From contig JAFWDF010000122.1 of assembly GCA_017534025.1 (NCBI GenBank), positions 1 to 13,245 of the forward strand: DNA of 13,245 nt, read 5' to 3'. A program made the position numbers and the translations under genes. Positions 1 to 6,152 of the stretch are shown one piece after another (positions within the stretch are counted from its first letter, which is position 1; each line of letters opens with the position of its first letter). The notes beneath the pieces were generated by a model that was not told where the DNA came from, ran no database searches, and saw only the letters and a program-made list of their open reading frames with translations. Source of the stretch: Bacillota bacterium. Its GTDB lineage: Bacteria; Bacillota; Clostridia; Peptostreptococcales; Anaerovoracaceae.

Positions 1-181
1 AAAAGGCATCCCAGCGGAGAAAGGTAACCAGCAGCATCAATCCGCCCAGAAGAATGCCTGCAGCGATGCCGGCCCGGCTGGTGCGCACCCGGTGCGCGAT
101 ACGGATCTGCGGACGGTCCAGCTGCAGCAGATGGCGTATTTTATTTTTTAAAGTGTTATTTGTATTGTCCGATGTTTTCAT
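1..181 (-). CDS. N-terminal part of an unidentified membrane protein
   Basis: The reverse strand opens with an ATG at 181-179, preceded by an AGGA about 8 bases upstream, and stays open to the window edge, giving the first 60 residues. The sequence begins MKTSDNTNNTLKNKIRH, continues through a basic stretch rich in Arg and His (residues 14-36), and then has one hydrophobic segment at about residues 37-55 (AGIAAGILLGGLMLLVTFL). This looks like a cytoplasmic basic N-terminus followed by a membrane-spanning helix. The rest of the gene is outside the window, so the family cannot be recognised. It is divergent from the recombinase gene, with about 220 bases between the two starts. I am fairly confident that this strand is the coding one because the competing plus-strand reading has no ribosome site and low-complexity content. 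Confidence 0.6.
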   Translation of the reverse strand, partial: MKTSDNTNNTLKNKIRHLLQLDRPQIRIAHRVRTSRAGIAAGILLGGLMLLVTFLRWDAF

Positions 182-337
182 AATTATATTCCTGAAGCCG
201 GAGGTACAGTATCCCGGCGTACACACAATTTCCTATTCATTATATATGATAAACCTTAAAAGGAATGGTTTTTGTATCCGGTTTTGAAAAATGTCTTTTT
301 TATTTCTGAAAATTATCGTCCGGATAGGGCAAAGCTA

Positions 338-366
338 TTGCAATTACAGAAGTCTTGTGGTAGATT
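338..366 (+). promoter_or_regulatory. Probable sigma-A type promoter of the recombinase gene
   Basis: TTGCAA (338-343) and TAGATT (361-366) are separated by 17 bases. A TG one base upstream of the -10 box (358-359) makes it an extended -10 promoter. Transcription would start near 373, leaving a leader of about 30 bases that contains the AGGAGA ribosome site at 393-398. Confidence 0.45.
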
Positions 367-402
367 TTGTACTGGACTTATTATTACAATACAGGAGAAA
401 AT

Positions 403-1308
403 ATGGAAGGGTATTTATCGTTATACATAGATTCCCTCATTAAAGAAAAGAAGAAATCGGACAACACCGTGGAAGCCTACCGGCGCGATGTCCGGGAATT
501 TATCCGTGTACTGAAGGAACGGGGAGCGGACAATCCGGCGGACATTACTGAAGAGCATATATCGCAATATGTGAGTTATCTCTGGAAAAACGGCCGCAGC
601 CGTTCCACCATGAGCCGCAAACTGTCTGCGGTGCGTTCTTTCATGGCTTTTCTTTACGGGGAGGGTGCGATTTCTGATAATATTACGGTTAATGTAAGGG
701 CACCCAGAATTGAGAAAAAAGAAATCGAGTTCCTGAGTATCGGTGAAATTGAACAGCTTCTGGCGCTGCCGGACGATTCCGGAAAAGGGATGCGGGACCG
801 CGCGCTGCTGGAACTGATGTACGGCACCGGCGCGAGAGTGTCGGAGGTGATCGATCTGAAGATCGACCGGGTAAACCTCAGTATCGGCTACGTGAACATA
901 ACCGGGGAACACGGCAAGGCGCGCATTATCCCACTGGGGAGGCCGTGCCGGAAAGCGCTGGAGCAGTACATAGAACAGGCGCGTCCGGTTTTTCTGCAGA
1001 GAAAGGGAAACAGGAAAACTGCATCCGGCAGTGATTACCTGTTTGTCAATTTCCGCGGCGGCAAACTGACCCGGCAGGGGATCTGGAAGATTATCAGCTC
1101 ATATACCCAGGAGGCCGGGATTACGCAGAATGTCACACCGCAGGTGCTGCGAAACTCCTTTGCTGTCCACATGCTGCAAAATGGCGCGGATCTAAAGTCG
1201 CTGCAGGAGCTCATGGGTTTTGAAGATGCGTCGGCGCTGCAGGGATATCTGTCTGCCACGCGAAACCGGATCAAGGAAGTATATGACCGCACACATCCCC
1301 GGGCATAG
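403..1308 (+). CDS. XerD-like tyrosine recombinase with altered active site
   Basis: A 301-residue protein, the normal size for XerC/XerD chromosome-dimer recombinases. The start at 403 is chosen because AGGAGA lies 5 bases upstream; a longer reading from 367 has no ribosome site. Residues 1-90 form the SAM-like core-binding domain (DNTVEAYRRDVREF; TMSRKLSAVRSFMAFL) and residues 105-301 the catalytic domain, ending in the HPRA tail typical of XerD. Aligned by eye to E. coli XerD (R148, K172, H244, R247, H270, Y279), this protein keeps Arg145 (GARVSE), Arg250 (VLRNSFA) and the nucleophile Tyr282. It has Glu169 for the lysine, Gln247 for the first histidine and Phe273 for the second. The family assignment is secure. 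Whether it still recombines dif sites is doubtful, and a second, canonical Xer protein may exist elsewhere. The gene stands alone; the next gene has its own promoter. Confidence 0.9.
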   Translation: MEGYLSLYIDSLIKEKKKSDNTVEAYRRDVREFIRVLKERGADNPADITEEHISQYVSYLWKNGRSRSTMSRKLSAVRSFMAFLYGEGAISDNITVNVRAPRIEKKEIEFLSIGEIEQLLALPDDSGKGMRDRALLELMYGTGARVSEVIDLKIDRVNLSIGYVNITGEHGKARIIPLGRPCRKALEQYIEQARPVFLQRKGNRKTASGSDYLFVNFRGGKLTRQGIWKIISSYTQEAGITQNVTPQVLRNSFAVHMLQNGADLKSLQELMGFEDASALQGYLSATRNRIKEVYDRTHPRA

Positions 1309-1353
1309 GGGAGAGAGCCTGTCAAAAAAGCTGTCATTTGGATAAAAAAAGAC

Positions 1354-1382
1354 TTGCATGCAGGTTTCCGGGATAGTATAAT
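1354..1382 (+). promoter_or_regulatory. Promoter of rplS
   Basis: TTGCAT (1354-1359), a 17-base spacer, and a perfect TATAAT (1377-1382). Transcription would start near 1389, giving a leader of about 100 bases before the L19 start codon. Confidence 0.75.
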
Positions 1383-1388
1383 TTTGAT

Positions 1389-1492
1389 GTTATGGACGGT
1401 CCGCTGTCATGGCGCGCATGGGGCGCGCGCAGGATGAGGCATTGACCCCCTGTTCATGTTAAGAACGTCTGAAATAGAGAGAGGATATAGTA
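1389..1492 (+). promoter_or_regulatory. rplS 5' leader with GC hairpin, possible L19 leader
   Basis: The roughly 104-base untranslated leader contains a GCGCGC/GCGCGC stem (1412-1417 with 1423-1428) around a 5-base loop. Ribosomal-protein leaders, including an L19 leader family in Firmicutes, are known to mediate autogenous control. I cannot match this sequence to that family by eye, so the regulatory role is inferred from length, position and one hairpin. GAGG at 1481-1484 is the ribosome site, 8 bases before the start codon. Confidence 0.3.
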
Positions 1493-1831
1493 ATGAATAT
1501 CATTGAAGCAATTGAACAGGATTACAAAAGAGACGATATTCCTGAATTACAGGTAGGCGATACGGTTAAGGTCTACATCAAGATCAAGGAAGGCAACAAG
1601 GAAAGAATCCAGATGTTCGAAGGATACGTTCTGAAGCTGCAGAACGGCGGAATCAACAGAACTTTCACTGTAAGAAAGATTTCCTCCGGCGTTGGCGTGG
1701 AAAAGACTTTCCCGGTTCATTCCCCAATGATCGACCGCGTGGAAGTTGTCAGACACGGTTTCGCAAGAAGAGCGAAGCTGAACTTCATGAGACAGAGAAC
1801 CGGTAAGGCCGCTAAGATGAGAACAAAGTAA
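1493..1831 (+). CDS. rplS: 50S ribosomal protein L19
   Basis: A 112-residue protein matching bacterial L19 (bL19) along its whole length. It opens with MNIIEAIEQDYKRDDIPELQ. The diagnostic blocks VGDTVKVYIKIKEG, ERIQMFEGYVLK, TFTVRKISSGVGVEKTFPVHSP and the basic C-terminal block with LNFMRQRTGKAAK follow. In the ribosome L19 sits at the interface between the 30S and 50S subunits. The gene has its own consensus promoter, a GAGG ribosome site 8 bases upstream, and an intrinsic terminator that begins about 36 bases after the stop codon, so it is probably expressed mainly as a single-gene unit. It is often near trmD and rimM in other genomes, but neither is next to it here. Confidence 0.98.
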   Translation: MNIIEAIEQDYKRDDIPELQVGDTVKVYIKIKEGNKERIQMFEGYVLKLQNGGINRTFTVRKISSGVGVEKTFPVHSPMIDRVEVVRHGFARRAKLNFMRQRTGKAAKMRTK

Positions 1832-1867
1832 GGCGTACGGCCTTCGTTTTCAGTAAAGATTACCATG

Positions 1868-1898
1868 GAGCCGAGGCAGTATGCCGCGGCTCTTTTTT
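1868..1898 (+). terminator. Intrinsic terminator of rplS
   Basis: GAGCCG-A-GGCA pairs with TGCC-G-CGGCTC (one A/G mismatch) around a GTA loop, followed directly by six T residues at 1893-1898. The ribosome site of the next gene starts only a few bases later. Confidence 0.85.
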
Positions 1899-1918
1899 CA
1901 TTCAGGAGGAATGATGCA

Positions 1919-2557
1919 ATGAGCGGAATCACAGAATATGTACTGGCCAGACTGCTGATCCTGCCGGGGATTATTATCGGCTTGTCCTTCCATGAATTCG
2001 GCCACGCCTTCGCTTCCATGAAGCTGGGCGATCCGACACCGAAGCTGCAGGGCCGGGTTTCTCTTAATCCAGCAGCCCACATTGATCCCATCGGGTTTAT
2101 ATCCCTGCTGCTGTTCGGTTTCGGATGGGGTAAGCCGGTGCAGATTGATCCCCGCTGGTATAAGCACCGCAGGCGGGATGAGATTATTGTCGGGCTGGCG
2201 GGCGTGACGATGAACCTGGTGCTGGCCGTGATTTTCACCGGGATTCTGAGTGTGTATTACAAGAATGCCGGATCCTTTGCCGCGACGGAAGCGGGGAATG
2301 TGATCCTGCAGATTCTCATCGGCTGTGTGCAGATCAATCTGGTGCTGATGATTTTCAATCTTCTGCCGGTGCCGCCGCTGGACGGGTTCGGGATCATTAC
2401 CCAATTGTTCCGGCTGGATACCAAACCGTGGTATCCGCGCCTTTACCAGCTGGGTCCAATGATTCTGATCATCCTGATTATACTGGACGCGACGTCGGTG
2501 GTCCTGACGCCGGCGGTTACCTGGTGCTACAATACGCTGATAAATCTCTTTTTTTAG
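1919..2557 (+). CDS. Site-2 protease family (M50) zinc metalloprotease
   Basis: A 212-residue, very hydrophobic protein of the minimal M50/site-2 protease type (YwhC-like in Bacillus). These are membrane-embedded zinc proteases that cut substrates within the lipid bilayer. The zinc-binding HExxH is at residues 25-29 (HEFGH) inside the first membrane segment. The third zinc ligand lies in the NLLPVPPLDG motif (Asp155), and the conserved NPAAHIDPIG block follows the first segment. Roughly five hydrophobic segments are visible: about 8-30, 55-72, 95-118, 125-150 and 180-202. The start at 1919 follows AGGAGGA by 8 bases; an in-frame upstream start at 1865 would lie inside the rplS terminator. No PDZ domain is present, and the substrate cannot be told from the sequence. 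Confidence 0.93.
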   Translation: MSGITEYVLARLLILPGIIIGLSFHEFGHAFASMKLGDPTPKLQGRVSLNPAAHIDPIGFISLLLFGFGWGKPVQIDPRWYKHRRRDEIIVGLAGVTMNLVLAVIFTGILSVYYKNAGSFAATEAGNVILQILIGCVQINLVLMIFNLLPVPPLDGFGIITQLFRLDTKPWYPRLYQLGPMILIILIILDATSVVLTPAVTWCYNTLINLFF

Positions 2558-2854
2558 TTTTTTTCAGTTTACAATTCGTTCAATAGGGTATCAATGAAAC
2601 CGAAGAGGTCGATAATGCGGCAGACTTCGGATTACAGAAAGTATCACAGGCAGCCGCGGTTCTCCTCTGCAGGCTGTCTGTTTCTTTTATTATATGGGGA
2701 AGCAGGCGGCGGAAGGCAGGGAGAGAACGGCGGATTCATTTAAATCGGAGCGGCGCTCCCGACAAATTTGCTTGTCCGGGACGAAGCGGCAGATTGAAGC
2801 GGAAAGCCGGAGCTTAAGGTCCTCAGGCTTCTGTTATAAAGGAGATGATAGTGT
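2558..2854. other. Intergenic region before clpB
   Basis: About 297 bases without a convincing gene. It holds a CCGAAG/CTTCGG inverted repeat near 2600-2632, a terminator-like hairpin at 2646-2688, a GGAGC-GGC-GCTCC hairpin near 2747-2759 and GACAA-N6-TTGTC at 2761-2776. I see neither a CIRCE element (TTAGCACTC-N9-GAGTGCTAA) nor CtsR heptamers (GGTCAAA), and no -35/-10 pair with good spacing. Confidence 0.5.
2646..2688 (+). terminator. Terminator after the M50 protease gene
   Basis: ACAGGCAGCC (2646-2655) pairs with GGCTGTCTGT (2672-2681) over 10 bp with a single G-U wobble, around a 16-base loop. A TTCTTTT tract follows (2682-2688). It lies about 90 bases downstream of the protease stop codon and separates that gene from clpB. 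Confidence 0.6.
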
Positions 2855-5446
2855 ATGGATTTTGAAAGATTCACAGAGAAAGCAAGGGAAGCGATTGTGG
2901 ATTCGCAGAATATCGCGGCAGCGGAAGGCCATCAGGAACTGAACGGGGAGCATCTCCACATGGCTCTCCTGAAACAGGACCAGGGACTGATCAAAAAGCT
3001 GCTGGATTATATGAATGTTTCCGGGGAAAGCATTACGGCAGATGTGCAGAATGCGCTGGACCGGATGCCGAAGGTCAGCGGAGCCGGCAGCGGGCAGGTG
3101 TTTGCCTCCCAGAGATACGGCCGTCTTCTGGTCGAGGCGGAGAACATTTCGAAGACATTCAAGGATGAATATGTCAGCGTGGAGCATCTGTATCTGGCGC
3201 TGCTGGATGAAAAGAATTCTCCTTCGTCCGCCATCTTTAAGAAATATAACATTACCAGAGAGGCATTCCTGCAGGCCCTGTCCAAAGTAAGAGGCAACCA
3301 GCGTGTGACCAGCTCCGATCCGGAAGGCAATTATGATGCGCTGAACAAATACGGCAGGGATCTGGTAGAGGATGCCCGGGCAGGCAAGCTGGATCCGGTG
3401 ATCGGCCGGGATTCGGAGATCCGTCATACGATTCAGATTCTGTCCAGAAGAACCAAGAACAATCCGGTTCTGATCGGGGAGCCGGGGGTCGGCAAAACAG
3501 CTGTAGTGGAAGGCCTGGCACAGCGGATTCTCGCGGGAGATGTCCCGGAGGGCCTGAAGGACAAAACCATTTTTGCGCTGGATATGGGTGCGCTGATCGC
3601 AGGCGCGAAATTCCGCGGCGAATTTGAAGAACGTCTGAAGGCCGTTCTGAACGAAATTGAAAAATCCAATGGCAGAATTATTCTGTTTATCGACGAGATT
3701 CATACGATTGTCGGCGCCGGCAAAGCCGAAGGCTCCATGGATGCGGGCAATCTGCTGAAGCCGAAGCTGGCCAGAGGCGAGCTGCACTGCATCGGCGCGA
3801 CCACACTGGATGAATACCGTCAGAATATTGAAAAGGACAAGGCTCTGGAGCGCCGGTTCCAGAAGGTCCTCATTGAACAGCCGACGGTGGAGGATACCAT
3901 TTCCATCCTTCGCGGCTTGAAGGAAAAATTTGAAATACATCATGGCGTGCGGATTACGGACAATGCACTGATCGCCTGCGCGACGCTGTCTGACCGGTAT
4001 ATCACGGACCGGTTCCTGCCGGATAAAGCCATTGACCTAATGGATGAAGCGGCTTCCATGATCCGGACGGACATCGATTCCATGCCTTCCGAGCTGGACG
4101 AAATTTCCAGAAAGATTATGCAGCTGGAAATTGAGAGACAGGCTCTGATGAAGGAAGAGGATAATGCCTCCGCCGCCAGACTGGAAAATATTAATAAAGA
4201 ACTGTCCGACCTGAAAGAGAAAAGCGATATCATGCGGACGCAGTGGGAGAAGGAAAAGCGGGAAATCAGCGCTTCCAAGAAGCTCAAGCAGGAAATCGAA
4301 GACGTCAGACTGGAAATGTCCGAAGCAGAACGGAACTACGATCTGGAAAAGGTTGCCCAGCTGCGCTACGGCCGCCTGCCGGAACTGGAGAGCCAGCTGC
4401 AGGCCGCCAAGGAACGTCTCGGCAGGGATGAGGACCGTCTCCTCAAGGAAGAAGTCGACGAGGAGGAAATCGCGGATATCGTATCCAAATGGACCGGCAT
4501 CCCGGTTTCCAAACTGGTGGAAGCGGAGAGAGATAAACTGCTCCGCCTGCCGGAAGCTCTGCATAAAAGAGTCATCGGCCAGGATGAAGCGGTGGAAGCC
4601 GTTTCTGAAGCTGTGCTGCGGGCAAGAGCGGGCCTGAAGGATCCGAACCGGCCGATCGGTTCGTTCATCTTCATGGGTCCGACCGGCGTCGGCAAGACCG
4701 AGCTGGCAAAGGCTCTGTGCGCCGCCATGTTCGACAGTGAAAAGAACATGGTCCGGATCGACATGTCCGAGTACATGGAGAAGTACTCCGTATCCCGTCT
4801 GATCGGAGCTCCTCCGGGATACATCGGCTACGATGAAGGCGGCCAGCTGACTGAAGCGGTTCGCCGGCATCCGTACAGTGTCAATCTTTTCGATGAAATT
4901 GAAAAGGCGCATCCGGATGTCTTCAACGTGCTGCTGCAGCTGCTGGACGACGGCAGACTGACGGACAGCCAGGGAAGAACGGTCGATTTCAAGAATACAA
5001 TTGTCATCATGACTTCCAATCTGGGCAGTGCCTACCTGACTGAAAATATTCATCCGGACGGCACCATTGACGAAGAGGTGAAGGAACAGGCGGAAGCCGA
5101 ACTGAAACGCAGCTTTCGGCCGGAATTCATCAACCGTATTGACGACATCGTCGTATTCTCGCCGCTGACAGAGGAACAGATCGGCAAGATCATCGATCTC
5201 AGTCTGCAGTCCCTGGAAAAACTGCTGCATGACAGAGAGGTCACCCTGACGATTACGGATGCGGCCAAGGCATTTATCGCGAAAGAGGCGTACGATCCGC
5301 ACTTCGGTGCGAGACCGATCAAACGGTACATCCAGAAGCATATCGAAACAGAAATCGCCCAGCTCATCATCCGCGGAGATACCGTGGACGGCGACGAGGT
5401 CTGCATCGATTCCGACGGGGAAGGCCTGCAGATTGCATCCACCTGA
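2855..5446 (+). CDS. clpB: ATP-dependent chaperone/disaggregase ClpB
   Basis: An 863-residue Hsp100 protein, close to the usual ClpB length. ClpB forms a hexamer in the cytosol and pulls polypeptides out of aggregates together with DnaK. Residues 1-145 carry the two Clp-N repeats. NBD1 has Walker A GEPGVGKT (208-215, Lys214) and Walker B FIDE (Asp280, Glu281). A long charged coiled-coil middle domain spans about residues 405-525; this, and the absence of the ClpX-type IGF loop, separates ClpB from ClpA/ClpC. NBD2 has GPTGVGKT (608-615) and LFDE (Asp680, Glu681), followed by the FRPEFINRIDDIVVF sensor block. AAAGGAG lies about 10 bases before the start. The last codons lie within the first of three tandem 40-bp repeats. 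No CIRCE or CtsR operator is visible upstream. Confidence 0.98.
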   Translation: MDFERFTEKAREAIVDSQNIAAAEGHQELNGEHLHMALLKQDQGLIKKLLDYMNVSGESITADVQNALDRMPKVSGAGSGQVFASQRYGRLLVEAENISKTFKDEYVSVEHLYLALLDEKNSPSSAIFKKYNITREAFLQALSKVRGNQRVTSSDPEGNYDALNKYGRDLVEDARAGKLDPVIGRDSEIRHTIQILSRRTKNNPVLIGEPGVGKTAVVEGLAQRILAGDVPEGLKDKTIFALDMGALIAGAKFRGEFEERLKAVLNEIEKSNGRIILFIDEIHTIVGAGKAEGSMDAGNLLKPKLARGELHCIGATTLDEYRQNIEKDKALERRFQKVLIEQPTVEDTISILRGLKEKFEIHHGVRITDNALIACATLSDRYITDRFLPDKAIDLMDEAASMIRTDIDSMPSELDEISRKIMQLEIERQALMKEEDNASAARLENINKELSDLKEKSDIMRTQWEKEKREISASKKLKQEIEDVRLEMSEAERNYDLEKVAQLRYGRLPELESQLQAAKERLGRDEDRLLKEEVDEEEIADIVSKWTGIPVSKLVEAERDKLLRLPEALHKRVIGQDEAVEAVSEAVLRARAGLKDPNRPIGSFIFMGPTGVGKTELAKALCAAMFDSEKNMVRIDMSEYMEKYSVSRLIGAPPGYIGYDEGGQLTEAVRRHPYSVNLFDEIEKAHPDVFNVLLQLLDDGRLTDSQGRTVDFKNTIVIMTSNLGSAYLTENIHPDGTIDEEVKEQAEAELKRSFRPEFINRIDDIVVFSPLTEEQIGKIIDLSLQSLEKLLHDREVTLTITDAAKAFIAKEAYDPHFGARPIKRYIQKHIETEIAQLIIRGDTVDGDEVCIDSDGEGLQIAST

Positions 5447-5542
5447 TGCGGCCTGCGAACAGGGCCTGCAGATTGCATCTGCCTGATGCGACCTGCGAAC
5501 AGGGCCTGTAGATTGTATCTGCCTGTTGGGGCCTGCGAACAG
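5423..5542 (+). repeat. Three tandem 40-bp repeats overlapping the clpB 3' end
   Basis: Units at 5423-5462, 5463-5502 and 5503-5542 have an exact 40-base period, each starting GGCCTG and ending CTGCGAACAG. Unit 1 contains the last seven sense codons and the stop of clpB; units 2 and 3 are noncoding copies. Each unit can form GCAGAT-TGC-ATCTGC (perfect in unit 2, with wobble in unit 3, disrupted in unit 1) and CCTG-CGAA-CAGG. The copies lie between the stop codon and the terminator. Confidence 0.9.
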
Positions 5543-5557
5543 GATGATAATAATAAT

Positions 5558-5607
5558 GGGGCTGTTGCACGAGGCATTAATTGTCTGGTGCGGCAGCCTC
5601 TTTTTTT
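5558..5607 (+). terminator. Intrinsic terminator of clpB
   Basis: A stem of about 13 bp (5558-5570 with 5588-5600, with three G-U wobbles) around a 17-base loop is followed by seven T residues at 5601-5607. It lies after the tandem repeats, so the clpB transcript should carry all three units in its 3' end. Confidence 0.85.
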
Positions 5608-5628
5608 ACCGATCATTTGACGGGAAAT

Positions 5629-5737
5629 GTCCAACAAGCAGCTGATTTGGAATGGCGAGCCGCGAGTTGCTGGTTCATGCGACAGGTCAGGAACGGCTAG
5701 TTTCTGGTTTGAGCTGTTCAAGCTGTGATTGTTGGAC
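5629..5737. repeat. Variable hairpin element A of the GTCCA array
   Basis: GTCCAACAA (5629-5637) pairs perfectly with TTGTTGGAC (5729-5737). CAGCT/AGCTG extends the stem after a small internal loop. Inside are at least two more possible hairpins: GAGCC/GGTTC, and GAACGGCT/AGCTGTTC (5691-5698 with 5712-5719, one G-U). This gives a branched 109-base fold. It may act as RNA or as single-stranded DNA; the sequence alone does not decide. Confidence 0.55.
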
Positions 5738-5792
5738 CTTTCATCTGGATAAGGACGCCGATGTCCACAGGGGTGGACATCGGCCGCCATAT
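5733..5792. repeat. 60-bp direct repeat, copy 1, with 12-bp palindrome
   Basis: This copy is identical to the copy at 5857-5916 at 58 of 60 positions. It starts TGGACCTTTCATCTGG and ends GGCCGCCATAT. At 5757-5784 it contains a perfect hairpin, GCCGATGTCCAC paired with GTGGACATCGGC around an AGGG loop. Its first five bases are also the closing arm of element A. Confidence 0.92.
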
Positions 5793-5803
5793 AGAGGGGA
5801 GAA

Positions 5804-5861
5804 GTCCAGAAAACCGCCAGTTAGCAAAGTCAAACCCGTGGTTCAAACGGTGTTTCTGGAC
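5804..5861. repeat. Variable hairpin element B of the GTCCA array
   Basis: GTCCAGAAA (5804-5812) pairs perfectly with TTTCTGGAC (5853-5861), and the stem continues with ACCG/CGGT (5813-5816 with 5848-5851) past a single bulged base. The inner 31 bases contain AACC-CGT-GGTT. It occupies the same place relative to copy 2 of the 60-bp repeat as element A does relative to copy 1, but its interior is unrelated and shorter. Confidence 0.6.
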
Positions 5862-5916
5862 CTTTCATCTGGATAATGAAGCCGATGTCCACAGGGGTGG
5901 ACATCGGCCGCCATAT
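5857..5916. repeat. 60-bp direct repeat, copy 2, with 12-bp palindrome
   Basis: This second copy starts 124 bases after the first, with two substitutions, both in the short linker before the palindrome. The 12-bp hairpin with AGGG loop (5881-5908) is identical in both. It is followed by ACCCGAAAATGTCCAGC, resembling the GGGAAATGTCCA before element A. A short, apparently degenerate third module closes with TGGAC near 5955-5959. Confidence 0.92.
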
Positions 5917-6011
5917 TACCCGAAAATGTCCAGCACCCGGCAGATGGACCGTCAGCACCCGGTGACTTGCCCGTGTTCCGAAAAAAGATTTACAAAACTT
6001 TGAAAATATAG

Positions 6012-6040
6012 TTTACAAGAAACTGTCCTGCCCATATAAT
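6012..6040 (+). promoter_or_regulatory. Promoter of the gntR-nth-lysA operon
   Basis: TTTACA (6012-6017), a 17-base spacer and a perfect TATAAT (6035-6040). Transcription would start at about 6047, leaving a leader of about 105 bases. An upstream TTTACAA copy (5989-5995) has no suitably spaced -10 box. Confidence 0.8.
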
Positions 6041-6075
6041 CGTATACAAAAGCGACAGAATTATTAATGTATACT
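6040..6075. promoter_or_regulatory. Twin GTATAC palindromes, candidate GntR operator
   Basis: GTATAC occurs at 6042-6047 and again at 6069-6074, immediately after the -10 box and across the likely transcription start. The first sits within T-C-GTATAC-A-A, similar to T-N-GT-N-AC-N-A type sites bound by FadR-subfamily GntR proteins. The position would suit repression by the gene product encoded next. This is an inference from position and symmetry. Confidence 0.4.
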
Positions 6076-6152
6076 ACAGAACAATGGTTCTTCCGCAGGA
6101 TCGGCTAATGATCCGCAAAATAGCAGTAAGGAATGAAAAGGGGGTCAGTTTT

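Larger units (their letters stand above)
5608..6152. other. Gene-free region with hairpin array and gntR promoter
   Basis: About 545 bases without a credible gene. Open readings through the repeats lack ribosome sites and simply translate the palindromes. From 5617 to about 5965 there is a modular series of hairpins (listed separately), then an AT-rich segment with TTTACAA twice (5989-5995 and 6012-6018), then the gntR promoter, two GTATAC palindromes and the gntR leader. Confidence 0.7.

Noticed and set aside
367..402. Longer N-terminus for the XerD-like protein
   Set aside because: No ribosome site precedes the ATG at 367, and it would begin upstream of the likely transcription start; AGGAGA precedes the ATG at 403.
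1865..1918. Longer N-terminus for the M50 protease
   Set aside because: These codons lie in the rplS terminator, and AGGAGGA directly precedes the ATG at 1919.
2594..2743. Possible 49-codon gene starting MKPKRSIMRQ
   Set aside because: It has only a weak AGGG upstream, runs through the terminator hairpin at 2646-2688, and has low-complexity glycine-rich content.
5617..5645. Promoter for a noncoding RNA starting with TTGACG at 5617-5622
   Set aside because: The -35 box is good, but at 16-18 bases downstream there is only AGCTGA-like sequence, so no -10 box supports it.
5629..5737. Integron attC-like site: GTCCAAC and GTTGGAC fit the RYYYAAC and GTTRRRY core boxes at the ends of a 109-bp imperfect palindrome.
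   Set aside because: The sister element B (GTCCAGA/TCTGGAC) and the constant hairpins do not fit the boxes, no IntI-type integrase or cassette genes are present, and the match follows from any perfect repeat of this sequence. Worth only a quick test with an attC covariance model.
5608..5980. CRISPR array
   Set aside because: There are only two 60-bp repeat copies, the intervening segments differ strongly in length and are themselves palindromic, and no cas gene is in the window.
5652..6003. Small protein-coding genes across the hairpin array (plus-strand readings at 5652-5876 and 5725-6003)
   Set aside because: They have no ribosome binding sites and translate the repeats in different frames with no recognisable domain.
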